The notes under the pieces are model-generated. The model was not told the origin of the DNA, searched no databases, and saw nothing but the letters and a program-made list of their open reading frames with translations. Position numbers and translations under genes: made by a program. Shown here one piece after another: positions 24,577-33,713 of a stretch of 64,000 nt of DNA. The stretch spans positions 1-64,000 of the forward strand of contig NZ_CANNDS010000001.1 in NCBI RefSeq assembly GCF_947503415.1. Direction: 5' to 3'. Origin of the DNA: an uncultured Tateyamaria sp. (GTDB lineage: Bacteria; Pseudomonadota; Alphaproteobacteria; Rhodobacterales; Rhodobacteraceae). The first letter of the stretch is position 1. Each line of letters starts with the position of its first letter.

Positions 24577-26253
24577 ATGCCCGACGACCCAGCTGACAGA
24601 AACCTTGACCGCATCCTGCACAGCGCCATCGGGCGCTCGACCGGTGGGCTGTCGCCCACAGCACTCAGCACCGCGTGGCTGGACTGGGCCTTGCACTTGG
24701 TCGGGTCACCCGAACGGCAGATGCAATTGGTCGCCAGCGGTTGGAGCAAAGCGTTCGAAGCGTGGGCGACAACGTGGGCAGGTACTGAGGCAGCCGGACC
24801 GGACAAGAGATTTGCCAGCGCGGCATGGAACCGTCCGCCCTACACTCAGTTGCGCCACTGGTTTCATCTGCAAGAAGCATGGTGGCAAGAGGCCACCGCC
24901 CCCATCGCCGGTGTCGATCCTGCGCATCAACGCATTGTCGCCTTTGCCGCACGGCAAATCCTCGACACGATATCACCGGCCAATTTTGCATTCACCAACC
25001 CGGATGTACTGGGCAAGACACTGGAACAGCGCGGCCAGAATTTCGTGCAAGGTTGGCAAAACTGGCTTGAAGACTTCAACCAGATCATCAGCCAGACACC
25101 CAAGGTTCATCCCGACTACCGCGTCGGCGAAACCATCGCGGTGACTGAAGGCGATGTTGTATATCAGAACCGGCTGATCGAACTGATCCGCTACCGCCCC
25201 ACGACGGACAAGGTGCAGGCGGAACCCATCCTGATCGTGCCCGCGTGGATCATGAAATACTACATCCTCGATCTGTCGGAGCACAATTCACTGGTGGCAT
25301 ACCTGCGTGATCAGGGGTTCGAGGTTTACATCATATCGTGGAAAAACCCCGACAAGACCGACGCGCACCTGTCTCTGGAGGACTACCTGTCCCTCGGTCT
25401 GTTTGGCGCATTGGATCATGTCGCACCGCGACCCGACGGCCGGGTGCACGCAGTGGGCTACTGCCTTGGCGGCACATTGCTGGCGGCGGGGGCCGCTGCT
25501 ATGGCGCGCGACCACGATGCACGCTTGTGCAGCATGTCTGTGTTGGCCGCACAGGTGGATTTTTCAGAACCGGGTGAGCTCTCGCTGTTCATCAACGAAA
25601 ACCAGGTGGCCTTTCTCGAAGATATCATGGCGACCCAAGGGTATCTGCGCGCGGACCAGATGGCCGGGGCGTTTCGCATGCTGCGTTCGACCGACTTGAT
25701 CTGGAGCCGGGTCGTGCGCCATTACCTACTGGGCGAACGCACACCTATGAATGACCTCATGGCGTGGAACGCCGACGCCACGCGGATGCCCGCCCGGATG
25801 CATTCAGAATACTTACGCCAAATGTTCCTGCAAAACCGCCTTGCCAAGGGACAATTCAAGGTTGATGGGCGACACGTTGCGTTGACCGATCTGCGCATGC
25901 CGATCTTTTGCCTTGCGACCGAGGCCGACCACGTGTCGCCGTGGTCCTCCGTCTTCAAACTGCAATTGCTGACGGATACAGACGTGACCTTCTGCTTGAC
26001 GTCCGGGGGCCACAACAGTGGTGTTCTGTCCGAGCCCGGGCACAAGAACCGCCACTACCGGCTGCTCACGAAGACCGAAGGGCAGCATCATGTGCCCGCA
26101 ACCGCTTGGATGGAACGCGCCGAACTTGTGCAGGGATCATGGTGGCCCGAATGGTCAGCCTGGTTGGCCGATCACAGCAGCGGACTGCGCAAGCCTCAAA
26201 CAGAAAAGCGCCAGTCACTGGGACCGGCGCCGGGTACTTATGTCTTTGGGTAA
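24577..26253 (+). CDS. phaC: Class I poly(3-hydroxyalkanoate) synthase
   Basis: The 558-residue synthase has the lipase-like nucleophile motif GYCLGG with C296, Asp451 in EADHVSPW and His479 in SGGHNSG, forming the Cys-Asp-His triad. It polymerises hydroxyacyl-CoA into PHA granules in the cytoplasm. Length and the N-terminal region fit class I enzymes that need no PhaE/PhaR partner. Its position 11 bases after an ABC exporter operon, with no phaA/phaB nearby, is unusual. A convergent phasin gene begins the neighbouring minus-strand unit, so granule synthesis and coating are paired here. Confidence 0.93.
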   Translation: MPDDPADRNLDRILHSAIGRSTGGLSPTALSTAWLDWALHLVGSPERQMQLVASGWSKAFEAWATTWAGTEAAGPDKRFASAAWNRPPYTQLRHWFHLQEAWWQEATAPIAGVDPAHQRIVAFAARQILDTISPANFAFTNPDVLGKTLEQRGQNFVQGWQNWLEDFNQIISQTPKVHPDYRVGETIAVTEGDVVYQNRLIELIRYRPTTDKVQAEPILIVPAWIMKYYILDLSEHNSLVAYLRDQGFEVYIISWKNPDKTDAHLSLEDYLSLGLFGALDHVAPRPDGRVHAVGYCLGGTLLAAGAAAMARDHDARLCSMSVLAAQVDFSEPGELSLFINENQVAFLEDIMATQGYLRADQMAGAFRMLRSTDLIWSRVVRHYLLGERTPMNDLMAWNADATRMPARMHSEYLRQMFLQNRLAKGQFKVDGRHVALTDLRMPIFCLATEADHVSPWSSVFKLQLLTDTDVTFCLTSGGHNSGVLSEPGHKNRHYRLLTKTEGQHHVPATAWMERAELVQGSWWPEWSAWLADHSSGLRKPQTEKRQSLGPAPGTYVFG

Positions 26254-26257
26254 GGCG

Positions 26258-26635
26258 TCAGTTTGCCTTGTCATCCTCGCCGACGGTATTGGGGTAAAGT
26301 TCCTGGCTCATTTGAACCAGCTTGCCGGTTTCGGCCGTGTATTGGTCAATGGCCTTTTGCATGAACTCTGATTGGATTTGCTGAAAGTCGGCGACATCCT
26401 TGCAATGCAGCAGCTTGTGCTGCGTTGCGACATCTTCCTTGATCCGGTCCGCAACGAATGACAGCACTTCGCTGCCCATGTTGCTCAGACCTTCGGCCCA
26501 AGCCATGCCAAATTGCGACATCGCCTTCAGCCCCTGATCTTGCAGGGCTGCGGCATCACTTGCCATTCTGGTGGCTGGGTTGTCCTCGGTCAGAGGTACG
26601 GTTCCAAGTGTCTTTGAAGGGTCTTTGGTTGGCAT
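26258..26635 (-). CDS. Phasin-family granule-associated protein
   Basis: The 125-residue, mostly helical protein has the phasin pattern FGMAWAEGLSNMGSEVLSFV followed by KDVADFQQIQSEFMQKAIDQY. Phasins coat PHA granules. It converges with phaC, four bases apart. A TTGA-N6-TCAA box lies 59 bases upstream, with a GATAGT -10-like hexamer near class II spacing, so granule coating appears tied to the low-oxygen response. Confidence 0.85.
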   Translation of the reverse strand: MPTKDPSKTLGTVPLTEDNPATRMASDAAALQDQGLKAMSQFGMAWAEGLSNMGSEVLSFVADRIKEDVATQHKLLHCKDVADFQQIQSEFMQKAIDQYTAETGKLVQMSQELYPNTVGEDDKAN

Positions 26636-26693
26636 TTCGATCTCCCATCAAAACGTGATGAGGGGACACTATCGTGCACCGGGCCTCGTCTGA

Positions 26694-26707
26694 TTGATCT
26701 TTCTCAA
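26694..26707. promoter_or_regulatory. FNR/FixK box between the phasin and P-type ATPase genes
   Basis: TTGATCTTTCTCAA fits TTGA-N6-TCAA exactly. It could act on both divergent genes; -10-like hexamers at about 26673 (minus strand) and 26730 (plus strand) are near the expected distance. Confidence 0.8.
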
Positions 26708-26761
26708 TAGTTGCGCCTTGCCCTCCTGCTAGCGGTTACACGCGACACCGGAGGCCGTGAC

Positions 26762-29371
26762 ATGCACGACACGCAAGCATCTGCACAGCACGCCAATGGA
26801 CTGACATCGGACCAGATTGACGCGCTGCGGCAGATCCACGGTTGGAATGAGTTGCCGCGCCAGAAACCTCCCGGCTGGCCAACCGTCCTGTTGCGCCAGT
26901 TCACCAGCATGCTGGTCCTGATCCTTGCCGCCGCTGCCCTGATTGCCCTGGCCCTTGGCGAACAGATCGACGCGCTGGCGATTGCTCTGGTGCTGCTTCT
27001 GAATGCAGCCTTGGGGTTTGGGCAGGAGTGGCGCGCCGAAACGGCGCTTGATGCCTTGCGCTCGATGCTGACACCTCATGCGATTGCGGTCCGGGACGGG
27101 CGCGAGGTCGATATCCTCGCCCGCGAACTTGTACCGGGCGACGTGGTCATCATCTCGCCCGGTGCGGCGGTGCCGGCGGATTTGCACATCCTGTCCGGCA
27201 CCGAACTGCGCGCGGATGAAAGTGTGCTGACCGGAGAATCCGTTCCAGTGGACAAGACTGAAGGCGGCGATGACGAAACGGGCCAGCTCTTTGCCGGAAC
27301 GGCGCTGGTCGAGGGCCGCGCGCTGGGTGTCGTGGAACAGATCGGCCACAACACCCGGTTCGGACACATTGCAAAGCTGACGGGCACGGTTGGCGAGAAG
27401 AAGACAAACCTGCAAATGCGCTTGGGCCAACTGGCGCAACAAATCGGCATCGCCGCCATTGCCGTCGCCGCCATTATCGTCGGCATCGGCCTGATTGCGG
27501 GTCGCCCCCTGTTCGAGATGTTCATGACCGGCCTGTCGCTGGCCGTGGCCATGGTGCCCGAAGGGCTGCCCGCAGTTGTCACCATTACGCTGGCCATCGG
27601 TGCGTCGGCCATGGCGCGCAAAAAGGCGCTTGCGCGCAGGTTGCAAGCGGTCGAAACGCTCGGCGCGGCATCGGTGATTTGTACGGACAAGACGGGAACC
27701 CTGACCGAAAATCAAATGACAGCCACACATGTCTGGACGGTCGACCGGAGCTATGACGTTACCGGCGAAGGGTATGATCCCACAGGTCACATCGAAACTG
27801 ACGGGGTGCCTGTGCGCGCGGTGCATGACGCCGTGCTGGCCGATATCCTGAAAGCGAGCCTGACCTGCACCCACGCGTCGCTGCAAAACGAAGATGGTCA
27901 CTGGCATATGATCGGTGCCCCGACCGAGGGCGCTCTCGTCACGCTTGCGTTCAAGGGATGGGCGCCGCCAGTGGCGCAAGGCAGCCTGATTTCGGAAACG
28001 CCGTTCACCAGCGAACGCAAGCGCATGAGCGTTCTGGCGCGGGACGGGAACGACGTCCGATTGTTCGTCAAAGGCGCGCCAGAGGTCGTGCAGGCGCGCT
28101 GTACCCACATCATGACCCAAAGCGGCCCACGTCAACTGGCACCGGCCGACGCGGCCCTGATCACACAAGCATACCAGTCCATGGCTCAGGATGGTCTGCG
28201 CGTGCTATCACTTGCCCTGCGCGACGCGGGCCAACACGACACGGAAGAGGCACGGCTGACCTTTCTTGGCCTCGTCGGCATGATCGATCCCCCACGGGCG
28301 GAGATCCGACCGGCCCTGCGCCTTGCACGTGCGGCAGGCATCCGCGTCATCATGATCACCGGCGATGGGGCCATTACCGCTGCCGCCATCGCGAACCAGA
28401 TCGGGCTGGGCAAACCCGACCTGATTGAAGGGCGGGACATTGACGCGATGGATGCTGAAACGCTGGCAGCGCGTTTGCGGGGCGACGTGCTCTTTGCGCG
28501 CACACGGCCCGAACACAAATTGCGCATCGTCAAGGCATTGCAGGCCAACGGCCAGATCGTGGCGATGACCGGGGATGGGGTCAACGATGCGCCAGCTTTG
28601 AAACAGGCCAACATCGGGGTGGCCATGGGTGTGCGCGGGACCGAAGTGTCGAAAAGTGCGGCTGACCTGATCCTGTTGGACGATGACTTTTCCACCATCG
28701 TGAACGCCATTGGCGAAGGCCGCCGCCAATTCGACAACGTGCGCAAATTCGTGCGCTACCTGCTGTCGTCCAACGCGGGCGAAGTCTTTGCGATCATGGT
28801 CAACCTGATGATCGGGGGGCCTTTGATCTTTCTGGCCACACAAATCCTGTGGATGAACCTGATCACGGACAGCGTAACGGCCGTGGCACTGGGGCTGGAA
28901 AAGGAAGAGCCCGACCAGATGCAGCGCCCGCCGCGCAAGCCCAACGAAGCGATCCTCGGGCGGTCCGGCTTTGCGCTGATCGCGGTCTTTGGCATTTACA
29001 CGGCATCGGCGAGCTTGTGGGTGTTCTATACGTTCATGCCGCTGGGTGTGGATTTGGCGCGCACCGCCGCATTCACGGCCATGCTGATTTTCGAAAAGGT
29101 CAGCGTTTTTGCCTTTCGCTCGCTGCACCGACCAGTCAGCGCAATCGGCTGGTTTTCCAACCCGGTTCTGGTTCTTGCGTTTTCAGTCAGCGTCGGGTTG
29201 CAGGTCCTCGCCGTGTACTGGCCGCCGCTGCAACACCTGCTGCGCACAGTGCCCCTGTCACCGGGTCATTGGTGGACGATTTGCCTTCTAGCCGCACCGC
29301 TCATCATCCTGCCGGAACTCATCAAGGGCATCGTGATGTGGCGTACCTCCAATCAAGGCGTACAAGCATGA
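26762..29371 (+). CDS. P2-type Ca2+-transporting ATPase
   Basis: The 869-residue pump has the actuator motif TGES (157-160), the fourth-helix motif PEGLP (266-270), the phosphorylation site CTDKTGT (D309) and the hinge TGDGVNDAPAL. The NLITD sequence in helix 6 resembles the Ca2+ sites of SERCA/PMR1 pumps. It would export Ca2+ (perhaps Mn2+) from the cytoplasm. GGAGG precedes the ATG at 26762. The gene is divergent from the phasin gene, shares its FNR/FixK-type box, and overlaps the downstream VIT1-family gene (ATGA). Confidence 0.88.
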   Translation: MHDTQASAQHANGLTSDQIDALRQIHGWNELPRQKPPGWPTVLLRQFTSMLVLILAAAALIALALGEQIDALAIALVLLLNAALGFGQEWRAETALDALRSMLTPHAIAVRDGREVDILARELVPGDVVIISPGAAVPADLHILSGTELRADESVLTGESVPVDKTEGGDDETGQLFAGTALVEGRALGVVEQIGHNTRFGHIAKLTGTVGEKKTNLQMRLGQLAQQIGIAAIAVAAIIVGIGLIAGRPLFEMFMTGLSLAVAMVPEGLPAVVTITLAIGASAMARKKALARRLQAVETLGAASVICTDKTGTLTENQMTATHVWTVDRSYDVTGEGYDPTGHIETDGVPVRAVHDAVLADILKASLTCTHASLQNEDGHWHMIGAPTEGALVTLAFKGWAPPVAQGSLISETPFTSERKRMSVLARDGNDVRLFVKGAPEVVQARCTHIMTQSGPRQLAPADAALITQAYQSMAQDGLRVLSLALRDAGQHDTEEARLTFLGLVGMIDPPRAEIRPALRLARAAGIRVIMITGDGAITAAAIANQIGLGKPDLIEGRDIDAMDAETLAARLRGDVLFARTRPEHKLRIVKALQANGQIVAMTGDGVNDAPALKQANIGVAMGVRGTEVSKSAADLILLDDDFSTIVNAIGEGRRQFDNVRKFVRYLLSSNAGEVFAIMVNLMIGGPLIFLATQILWMNLITDSVTAVALGLEKEEPDQMQRPPRKPNEAILGRSGFALIAVFGIYTASASLWVFYTFMPLGVDLARTAAFTAMLIFEKVSVFAFRSLHRPVSAIGWFSNPVLVLAFSVSVGLQVLAVYWPPLQHLLRTVPLSPGHWWTICLLAAPLIILPELIKGIVMWRTSNQGVQA

Positions 29372-30093
29372 CACGACAATTGCCCCCGATCCACGACCAC
29401 AGCGCAGACGCGATCGCAAAACGATTGCAGCAGGCCAAGACACCCAGTGTGCTCAAGGACCTTGTCTATGGCGGGATAGATGGTGCGGTCACGACGCTTG
29501 CCATCGTGGCTGGTGTTCAAGGGGCAGGCTTTTCCCACACGGTTATTATTGCACTCGGTTTTGCGAACATTCTGGCCGACGGATTTTCGATGGCCGCAGG
29601 CAACTTTGCAGGCACGCGGGCCGAGGCCGAGGACGTCGCACGCCTGCGCGCCATTGAAGCGGACCATATCCAACGTGCACCGGACGGCGAACGCGAAGAA
29701 TTGCACCAGATACTTGCGGCCAAGGGTCTGTCCGGCGCACCCTTGGAACAGGCTGTGGATGCGATTTGCAGCCGCGAAAGCGCGTGGATCGACATGATGT
29801 TGGTCGATGAATACGGCGTATCACCGCTTGCGCCTGCACCAATGCGCGCTGCATTGGCGACGTTCTTTGCCTTTCTGGTCGCCGGTTTTGTGCCGCTCTT
29901 GCCTTACCTTCTGAATCTGGACGATGCGTTTACCGTTTCGCTCGTCATGACATTTGCGGTGTTCGTCCTGATTGGCGCCCTGCGCGGTGTCTGGTCATTG
30001 CGGTCCAGTTGGTTGACCGCACTTGAAACAGTCATTGTCGGTGGGATTGCCGCGGCCATCGCATATCTCGTGGGCGGCTTGTTCGACGCGTAA
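29368..30093 (+). CDS. VIT1/CCC1-family membrane protein
   Basis: The 241-residue protein contains the family signature KDLVYGGIDGAVTTLAIVAG, ALGFANILADGFSMAAGNF, a cytoplasmic helical segment with acidic residues, and three C-terminal helices. The eukaryotic members move Fe2+ or Mn2+ into vacuoles; bacterial ones probably export these ions from the cytoplasm. The start overlaps the ATPase stop, indicating co-transcription and coupled translation. Together they suggest divalent-cation handling during oxygen shifts. Confidence 0.85.
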   Translation: MTRQLPPIHDHSADAIAKRLQQAKTPSVLKDLVYGGIDGAVTTLAIVAGVQGAGFSHTVIIALGFANILADGFSMAAGNFAGTRAEAEDVARLRAIEADHIQRAPDGEREELHQILAAKGLSGAPLEQAVDAICSRESAWIDMMLVDEYGVSPLAPAPMRAALATFFAFLVAGFVPLLPYLLNLDDAFTVSLVMTFAVFVLIGALRGVWSLRSSWLTALETVIVGGIAAAIAYLVGGLFDA

Positions 30094-30338
30094 GCAAGCC
30101 TCACGCCGCCAACACTCCAAAGAGTATCGCCGGGGGTCGACTATGAATTTTGATACGCGTTGCAACTCATCAGTTGCATGTTACCTGACAAGCCCGCTTC
30201 CAGTTTGCATGATTGACTGGCGCGACTTTTTTGGCGCCACCGACAAGCCGCGATCAAATTCTTCGTAGCGACTGACCATGGCAATAAGCACCTAAACCGG
30301 CTTTGCATGCCTTGGAGGCAAGGGCTAAGATCGCACGA

Positions 30339-31127
30339 ATGTATTGGCCAATTCCCGGCATAAAAAATCACCCCGAACGGCGCTGGAACCAGCCGGACCG
30401 CATCTTCTTCGGTTTCGGAGCCTGCCATATTCTGGCTGGTGTATTTCTTGAAGACCCGCCAATTGATGGATTTTTCGGCGAGTGGATTGTCCCGGACGAA
30501 GGCTTCACCGGGACCCATATGTTTGTGACGAATGGCAAAATAGCGTTCGATTTTCACGGATACTCTGCGCGTGACAGGCTCTTGGCACGTTATTGGCGAG
30601 GCTATCGTTCTCGATATCCCGGATGGGGCGCAAAGGTCATGAAAATCGACTTTCCACTGCTTCACACAGCGGAATTGAACGCGCGCAAGCACCTCGGACC
30701 GGACCAGTATTTCGGCGATCCCATTCCCAGAGCACAGCGGTTTATCGCGGCGAAAAAATGCCCTGCAGATCTGCAAAGATCAGACTGCTTCAAACGAAAG
30801 CCTTGCCCTGCAATCATCTTCGGTTGGCGATCTCAACAAAAATGCCCTGCGGGTACTTGGGTCTCTACCCTGCCGTCCATCAGAACTTCTCGCAGTCCAC
30901 AAAACCTTCGCTTTCCAGAAAATCCGCAAAATCCATGGCGCGGGCGTCTCCGATTTGCAGGACCAGATTCAGCGATGCGGCCTCGACCCGGCTGCGGTCG
31001 TATTCGTCCTCGCAGCGGTACTGGGTGGACCAATCATTCCACCGGACATCAAAGACCGTACGCTGATCGCTTTGACGGTAGAAGTAGCCCCGCACGCTGT
31101 CTTTGGCGACGATGTAGCGCCCGTTGA
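30339..31127 (+). CDS. Hypothetical protein, probably run on past a lost stop codon
   Basis: The first ~140 residues (to about 30755) look like a compact real protein, with PDRIFFGFGACHILAG, IVPDEGFTGTHMFVTNG and AFDFHGYSARDRLLARYWRG. I do not recognise a named family. After an A6 run at 30753-30758 the composition turns rich in Arg, Pro and Ser and the frame runs antisense through the gene at 30880-31203. The natural gene most likely ended near 30760 and has lost its stop through a frameshift or substitution. The start is uncertain; the ATG at 30339 is a guess without a clear ribosome-binding site. Confidence 0.45.
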   Translation: MYWPIPGIKNHPERRWNQPDRIFFGFGACHILAGVFLEDPPIDGFFGEWIVPDEGFTGTHMFVTNGKIAFDFHGYSARDRLLARYWRGYRSRYPGWGAKVMKIDFPLLHTAELNARKHLGPDQYFGDPIPRAQRFIAAKKCPADLQRSDCFKRKPCPAIIFGWRSQQKCPAGTWVSTLPSIRTSRSPQNLRFPENPQNPWRGRLRFAGPDSAMRPRPGCGRIRPRSGTGWTNHSTGHQRPYADRFDGRSSPARCLWRRCSAR

Positions 31128-31203
31128 TAACGATCAGGTCCGCGACAGCACTTGTGGCCAACAGAGAAAGCACCAAAGCAAGGGACGAGGTTTTGAAGGA
31201 CAT
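30880..31203 (-). CDS. Small secreted hypothetical protein
   Basis: The 107-residue protein has a Sec signal peptide (SLALVLSLLATSAVADL, cleavage near residue 20) and a short mature domain with INGRYIVAKDSVRGYFYRQ, a central YRCEDEY and a C-terminal Cys (FVDCEKF). The two cysteines may form a disulfide in the periplasm. The internal ATG at 31203 is chosen because it begins the signal peptide. Family unknown. Confidence 0.65.
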   Translation of the reverse strand: MSFKTSSLALVLSLLATSAVADLIVINGRYIVAKDSVRGYFYRQSDQRTVFDVRWNDWSTQYRCEDEYDRSRVEAASLNLVLQIGDARAMDFADFLESEGFVDCEKF

Positions 31204-31378
31204 TACGGATCCACTTCTGAGGCTGTTGATCGCACAACTCTCGGTCAGCTTATCACGGTATCGCCCTTTGCCCAGCGTGCGGCGCACGCCACCGCTCAAG
31301 GCTGCAGATGCCAGCGGAAGTTCGCCAATGCGTATCAGCAAGTTAAATGCGCCGAATCACGCGACGTGCGGCCAACAA

Positions 31379-31402
31379 AAAGCCCGGCGTGGACCGGGCT
31401 TT
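31379..31402 (-). terminator. Rho-independent terminator after ubiK
   Basis: AAAGCCCGG and CCGGGCTTT form a perfect 9-bp stem around a 6-base loop. On the minus strand the stem runs into five T residues, 25 bases after the UbiK-family stop. Confidence 0.8.
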
Positions 31403-31426
31403 CACTGTGTCAGACTGTGGGAACGC

Positions 31427-31666
31427 CTACTTGCCTTCCAGGGCTTCGATCCGAGCCTTGAGCGCTTCGTTCTCTTCGCGGGCTTTCTGCGCCATGGCCC
31501 GCACGGCGTCGAATTCTTCGCGCGTGACGAAGTCACGGTCCGCCAGCCATCGGTCCATCATGGATTTCATCGCTGTCTCGGCCTCGTCCCGCGCGCCTTG
31601 GGCCACGCCCATTGCGTTGGTCATCAGTTGCGAGATGTCGTCGAAAATCTTGCCGCGTGCTTGCAT
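31427..31666 (-). CDS. ubiK: UbiK-family (BMFP/YqiC-like) ubiquinone biosynthesis accessory factor
   Basis: The 79-residue protein is an amphipathic helix followed by a C-terminal coiled coil (VTREEFDAVRAMAQKAREEN then ALKARIEALE), the pattern of the BMFP/UbiK family. In enterobacteria UbiK helps assemble the aerobic ubiquinone biosynthesis complex. The gene ends at a strong terminator and diverges from lgt. Confidence 0.8.
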   Translation of the reverse strand: MQARGKIFDDISQLMTNAMGVAQGARDEAETAMKSMMDRWLADRDFVTREEFDAVRAMAQKAREENEALKARIEALEGK

Positions 31667-31761
31667 GATGTCGTGTCCTTTGAAACCTGACCCCTATATG
31701 GGCATGAGCGAGCACAGGGGCAAGGTTGACCTGCCCCTCAAGCAGAGGCATTCAGACGCAG

Positions 31762-32655
31762 ATGACAGGCGCCCTTCCCTTTCCCGATATCTCTCCCGAG
31801 ATTTTTTCGATCTCGATCTTCGGCTTCGAGTTGGCTCTGCGCTGGTATGCGCTTGCTTACATCGTGGGCATCATCATTGGCTGGCGGTTGGTGGTGATGG
31901 CACTGAAAGCGCCGCGCCTTTGGCCCGGACAGACGCCCCCGCTGTCCCCTGGCCAGACCGAGGACATGCTGACCTGGATCATCCTGGGCGTGCTGTTGGG
32001 TGGGCGCATTGGCTATGTGCTGTTTTATCAGCCCGGTGCTTATCTGGACGACCCGCTTTCCATCATAGCAATTTGGGAGGGCGGCATGTCCTTTCATGGG
32101 GGCATGTTGGGCGTGATCCTTGCCTTTTGGCTTTACACGCGGCGGCATGGTGCCCCGTTGTTGACCACGGCCGATGCTGTGGCTTTGGGTGTTCCGCCGG
32201 GGTTGTTGCTGGGTCGGATGGCGAATTTTATCAATGCAGAGCTTTGGGGGCGGCCGACGGAGCTGCCTTGGGGCGTCGTATTCCCCGGTCAGGCGGCGCA
32301 GTATTGTCCCGATATTGTAGGGGCCTGCGCGCGGCATCCTTCGCAGCTATACGAGGCATTCCTTGAGGGCTTTGTCCTGCTAATTGTCCTGTTGTGGCTG
32401 GCGTGGCGGCGCGAGGGGTTCAAACGGCCTGGGTTTATGACGGGAGTGTTTTTGCTGGGCTACGGGGCCAGCCGCTTTGCCGTTGAGTTTGTACGCCAAC
32501 CAGATGCGCAGTTTATCTCGGACGGGAACCCGTTGGGATTGGCGTGGCATATCGGGGGCTATGGGCTGACGATGGGCCAACTGTTGTCGCTGCCCATGAT
32601 CCTGCTGGGTCTATTCCTGATCACACGAGCACGGCGGCGTGCTGTGCTGGCATGA
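31762..32655 (+). CDS. lgt: Prolipoprotein diacylglyceryl transferase
   Basis: The 297-residue inner-membrane enzyme has seven predicted helices and the Lgt signature [20 protein letters not shown], with HGGMLG in an earlier helix. It transfers diacylglycerol from phosphatidylglycerol to the lipobox cysteine, the first step of lipoprotein maturation. The ATG at 31762 is preferred over an upstream TTG. Its stop overlaps the next gene's start (ATGA), so lgt, the methyltransferase and pgeF form one operon. Confidence 0.95.
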   Translation: MTGALPFPDISPEIFSISIFGFELALRWYALAYIVGIIIGWRLVVMALKAPRLWPGQTPPLSPGQTEDMLTWIILGVLLGGRIGYVLFYQPGAYLDDPLSIIAIWEGGMSFHGGMLGVILAFWLYTRRHGAPLLTTADAVALGVPPGLLLGRMANFINAELWGRPTELPWGVVFPGQAAQYCPDIVGACARHPSQLYEAFLEGFVLLIVLLWLAWRREGFKRPGFMTGVFLLGYGASRFAVEFVRQPDAQFISDGNPLGLAWHIGGYGLTMGQLLSLPMILLGLFLITRARRRAVLA

Positions 32656-33713
32656 GCCTGCGCGATGACTTGGCTGCGCGGATTGCGGCGCAGGGGCCGA
32701 TCACGGTGGCCGAGTATATGGCCGAGGCGTTGTTGCATCCAACCTATGGCTACTATTCCACCCGCGATCCGCTTGGGGCCGAAGGGGATTTTACCACTGC
32801 GCCGGAGATCAGCCAGATGTTTGGCGAGTTGGTGGGGCTGAGCCTAGCCCAAAGCTGGTTGGATCAGGGGGCGCCGTCTCCGTTTACGCTGGCAGAATTG
32901 GGGCCAGGGCGGGGAACGTTGATGGCCGACATCTTGCGGGCGACGGCGCGGGTACCGGGGTTCCTTGGGGCCGCACGGATCACCTTGGTTGAAGCCTCCG
33001 ACACGCTGCGCGACGTGCAACGGAAAACGCTGGCAGGCCATGAGGTAACATACGCGGAGACCCCAGATGATTTGCCCGAAGCGCCCCTTTGGCTGGTGGC
33101 AAACGAGTTCTTTGATGCTCTGCCCATTCGCCAATTTCAGCGCGATGGCGCGGGGTGGCGCGAGCGTTGTGTGGGGCTGGATGCAGGTAAACTGTCCTTT
33201 GGGCTGTCGCCTGTTGGGCCGCAAGCCAGCCTGAACCACCGATTGGATGACACCGAAAACGGCTGGTTGGTGGAGGTATGTCCCTCCGCACCATCCATCC
33301 TGTCAGCCATAGGCGCCCGGATCGAAGCGCATGGCGGTGCGGCTCTGATCATCGACTACGGTGATTGGCGGTCGCTGGGCGACACCCTGCAAGCCTTGCG
33401 GCACCATGAGCCCACCGATCCCCTTGCAGATCCGGGTCAAGCGGATCTGACCACCCATGTGGATTTCGAAGCGTTGGCCCAGTCCGCCACCCCAGCAGCG
33501 CACACTCGTATCACACCACAAGGCGTGTTTCTCGAGCGGTTGGGCATCACCGCCCGGGCACAGGCCCTAGCCGCGAAACTGGACGGTCCGGCACTGGAAG
33601 CGCATGTCGCGGCACATCGGCGGTTGACGCACCCCGCGGAAATGGGAAACCTGTTCAAGGTGCTGGGGCTTTTCCCCACAACCGCTGCCCCGCCGCCCGG
33701 ACTGGAAATATGA
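32652..33713 (+). CDS. SAM-dependent methyltransferase, MidA/NDUFAF7 family
   Basis: The 353-residue protein has the family N-terminus ([20 protein letters not shown]), [15 protein letters not shown] and the SAM-binding motif [18 protein letters not shown]. The eukaryotic relative NDUFAF7 methylates an arginine of complex I subunit NDUFS2; the bacterial role is likely similar but unproven. It overlaps lgt and pgeF by four bases on either side. Confidence 0.88.
   Translation: MSLRDDLAARIAAQGPITVAEYMAEALLHPTYGYYSTRDPLGAEGDFTTAPEISQMFGELVGLSLAQSWLDQGAPSPFTLAELGPGRGTLMADILRATARVPGFLGAARITLVEASDTLRDVQRKTLAGHEVTYAETPDDLPEAPLWLVANEFFDALPIRQFQRDGAGWRERCVGLDAGKLSFGLSPVGPQASLNHRLDDTENGWLVEVCPSAPSILSAIGARIEAHGGAALIIDYGDWRSLGDTLQALRHHEPTDPLADPGQADLTTHVDFEALAQSATPAAHTRITPQGVFLERLGITARAQALAAKLDGPALEAHVAAHRRLTHPAEMGNLFKVLGLFPTTAAPPPGLEI

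Noticed and set aside
26729..28168. Minus-strand open frame of 479 codons opposite the P-type ATPase
   Set aside because: Low-complexity composition and full overlap with a gene carrying all P-type ATPase motifs.
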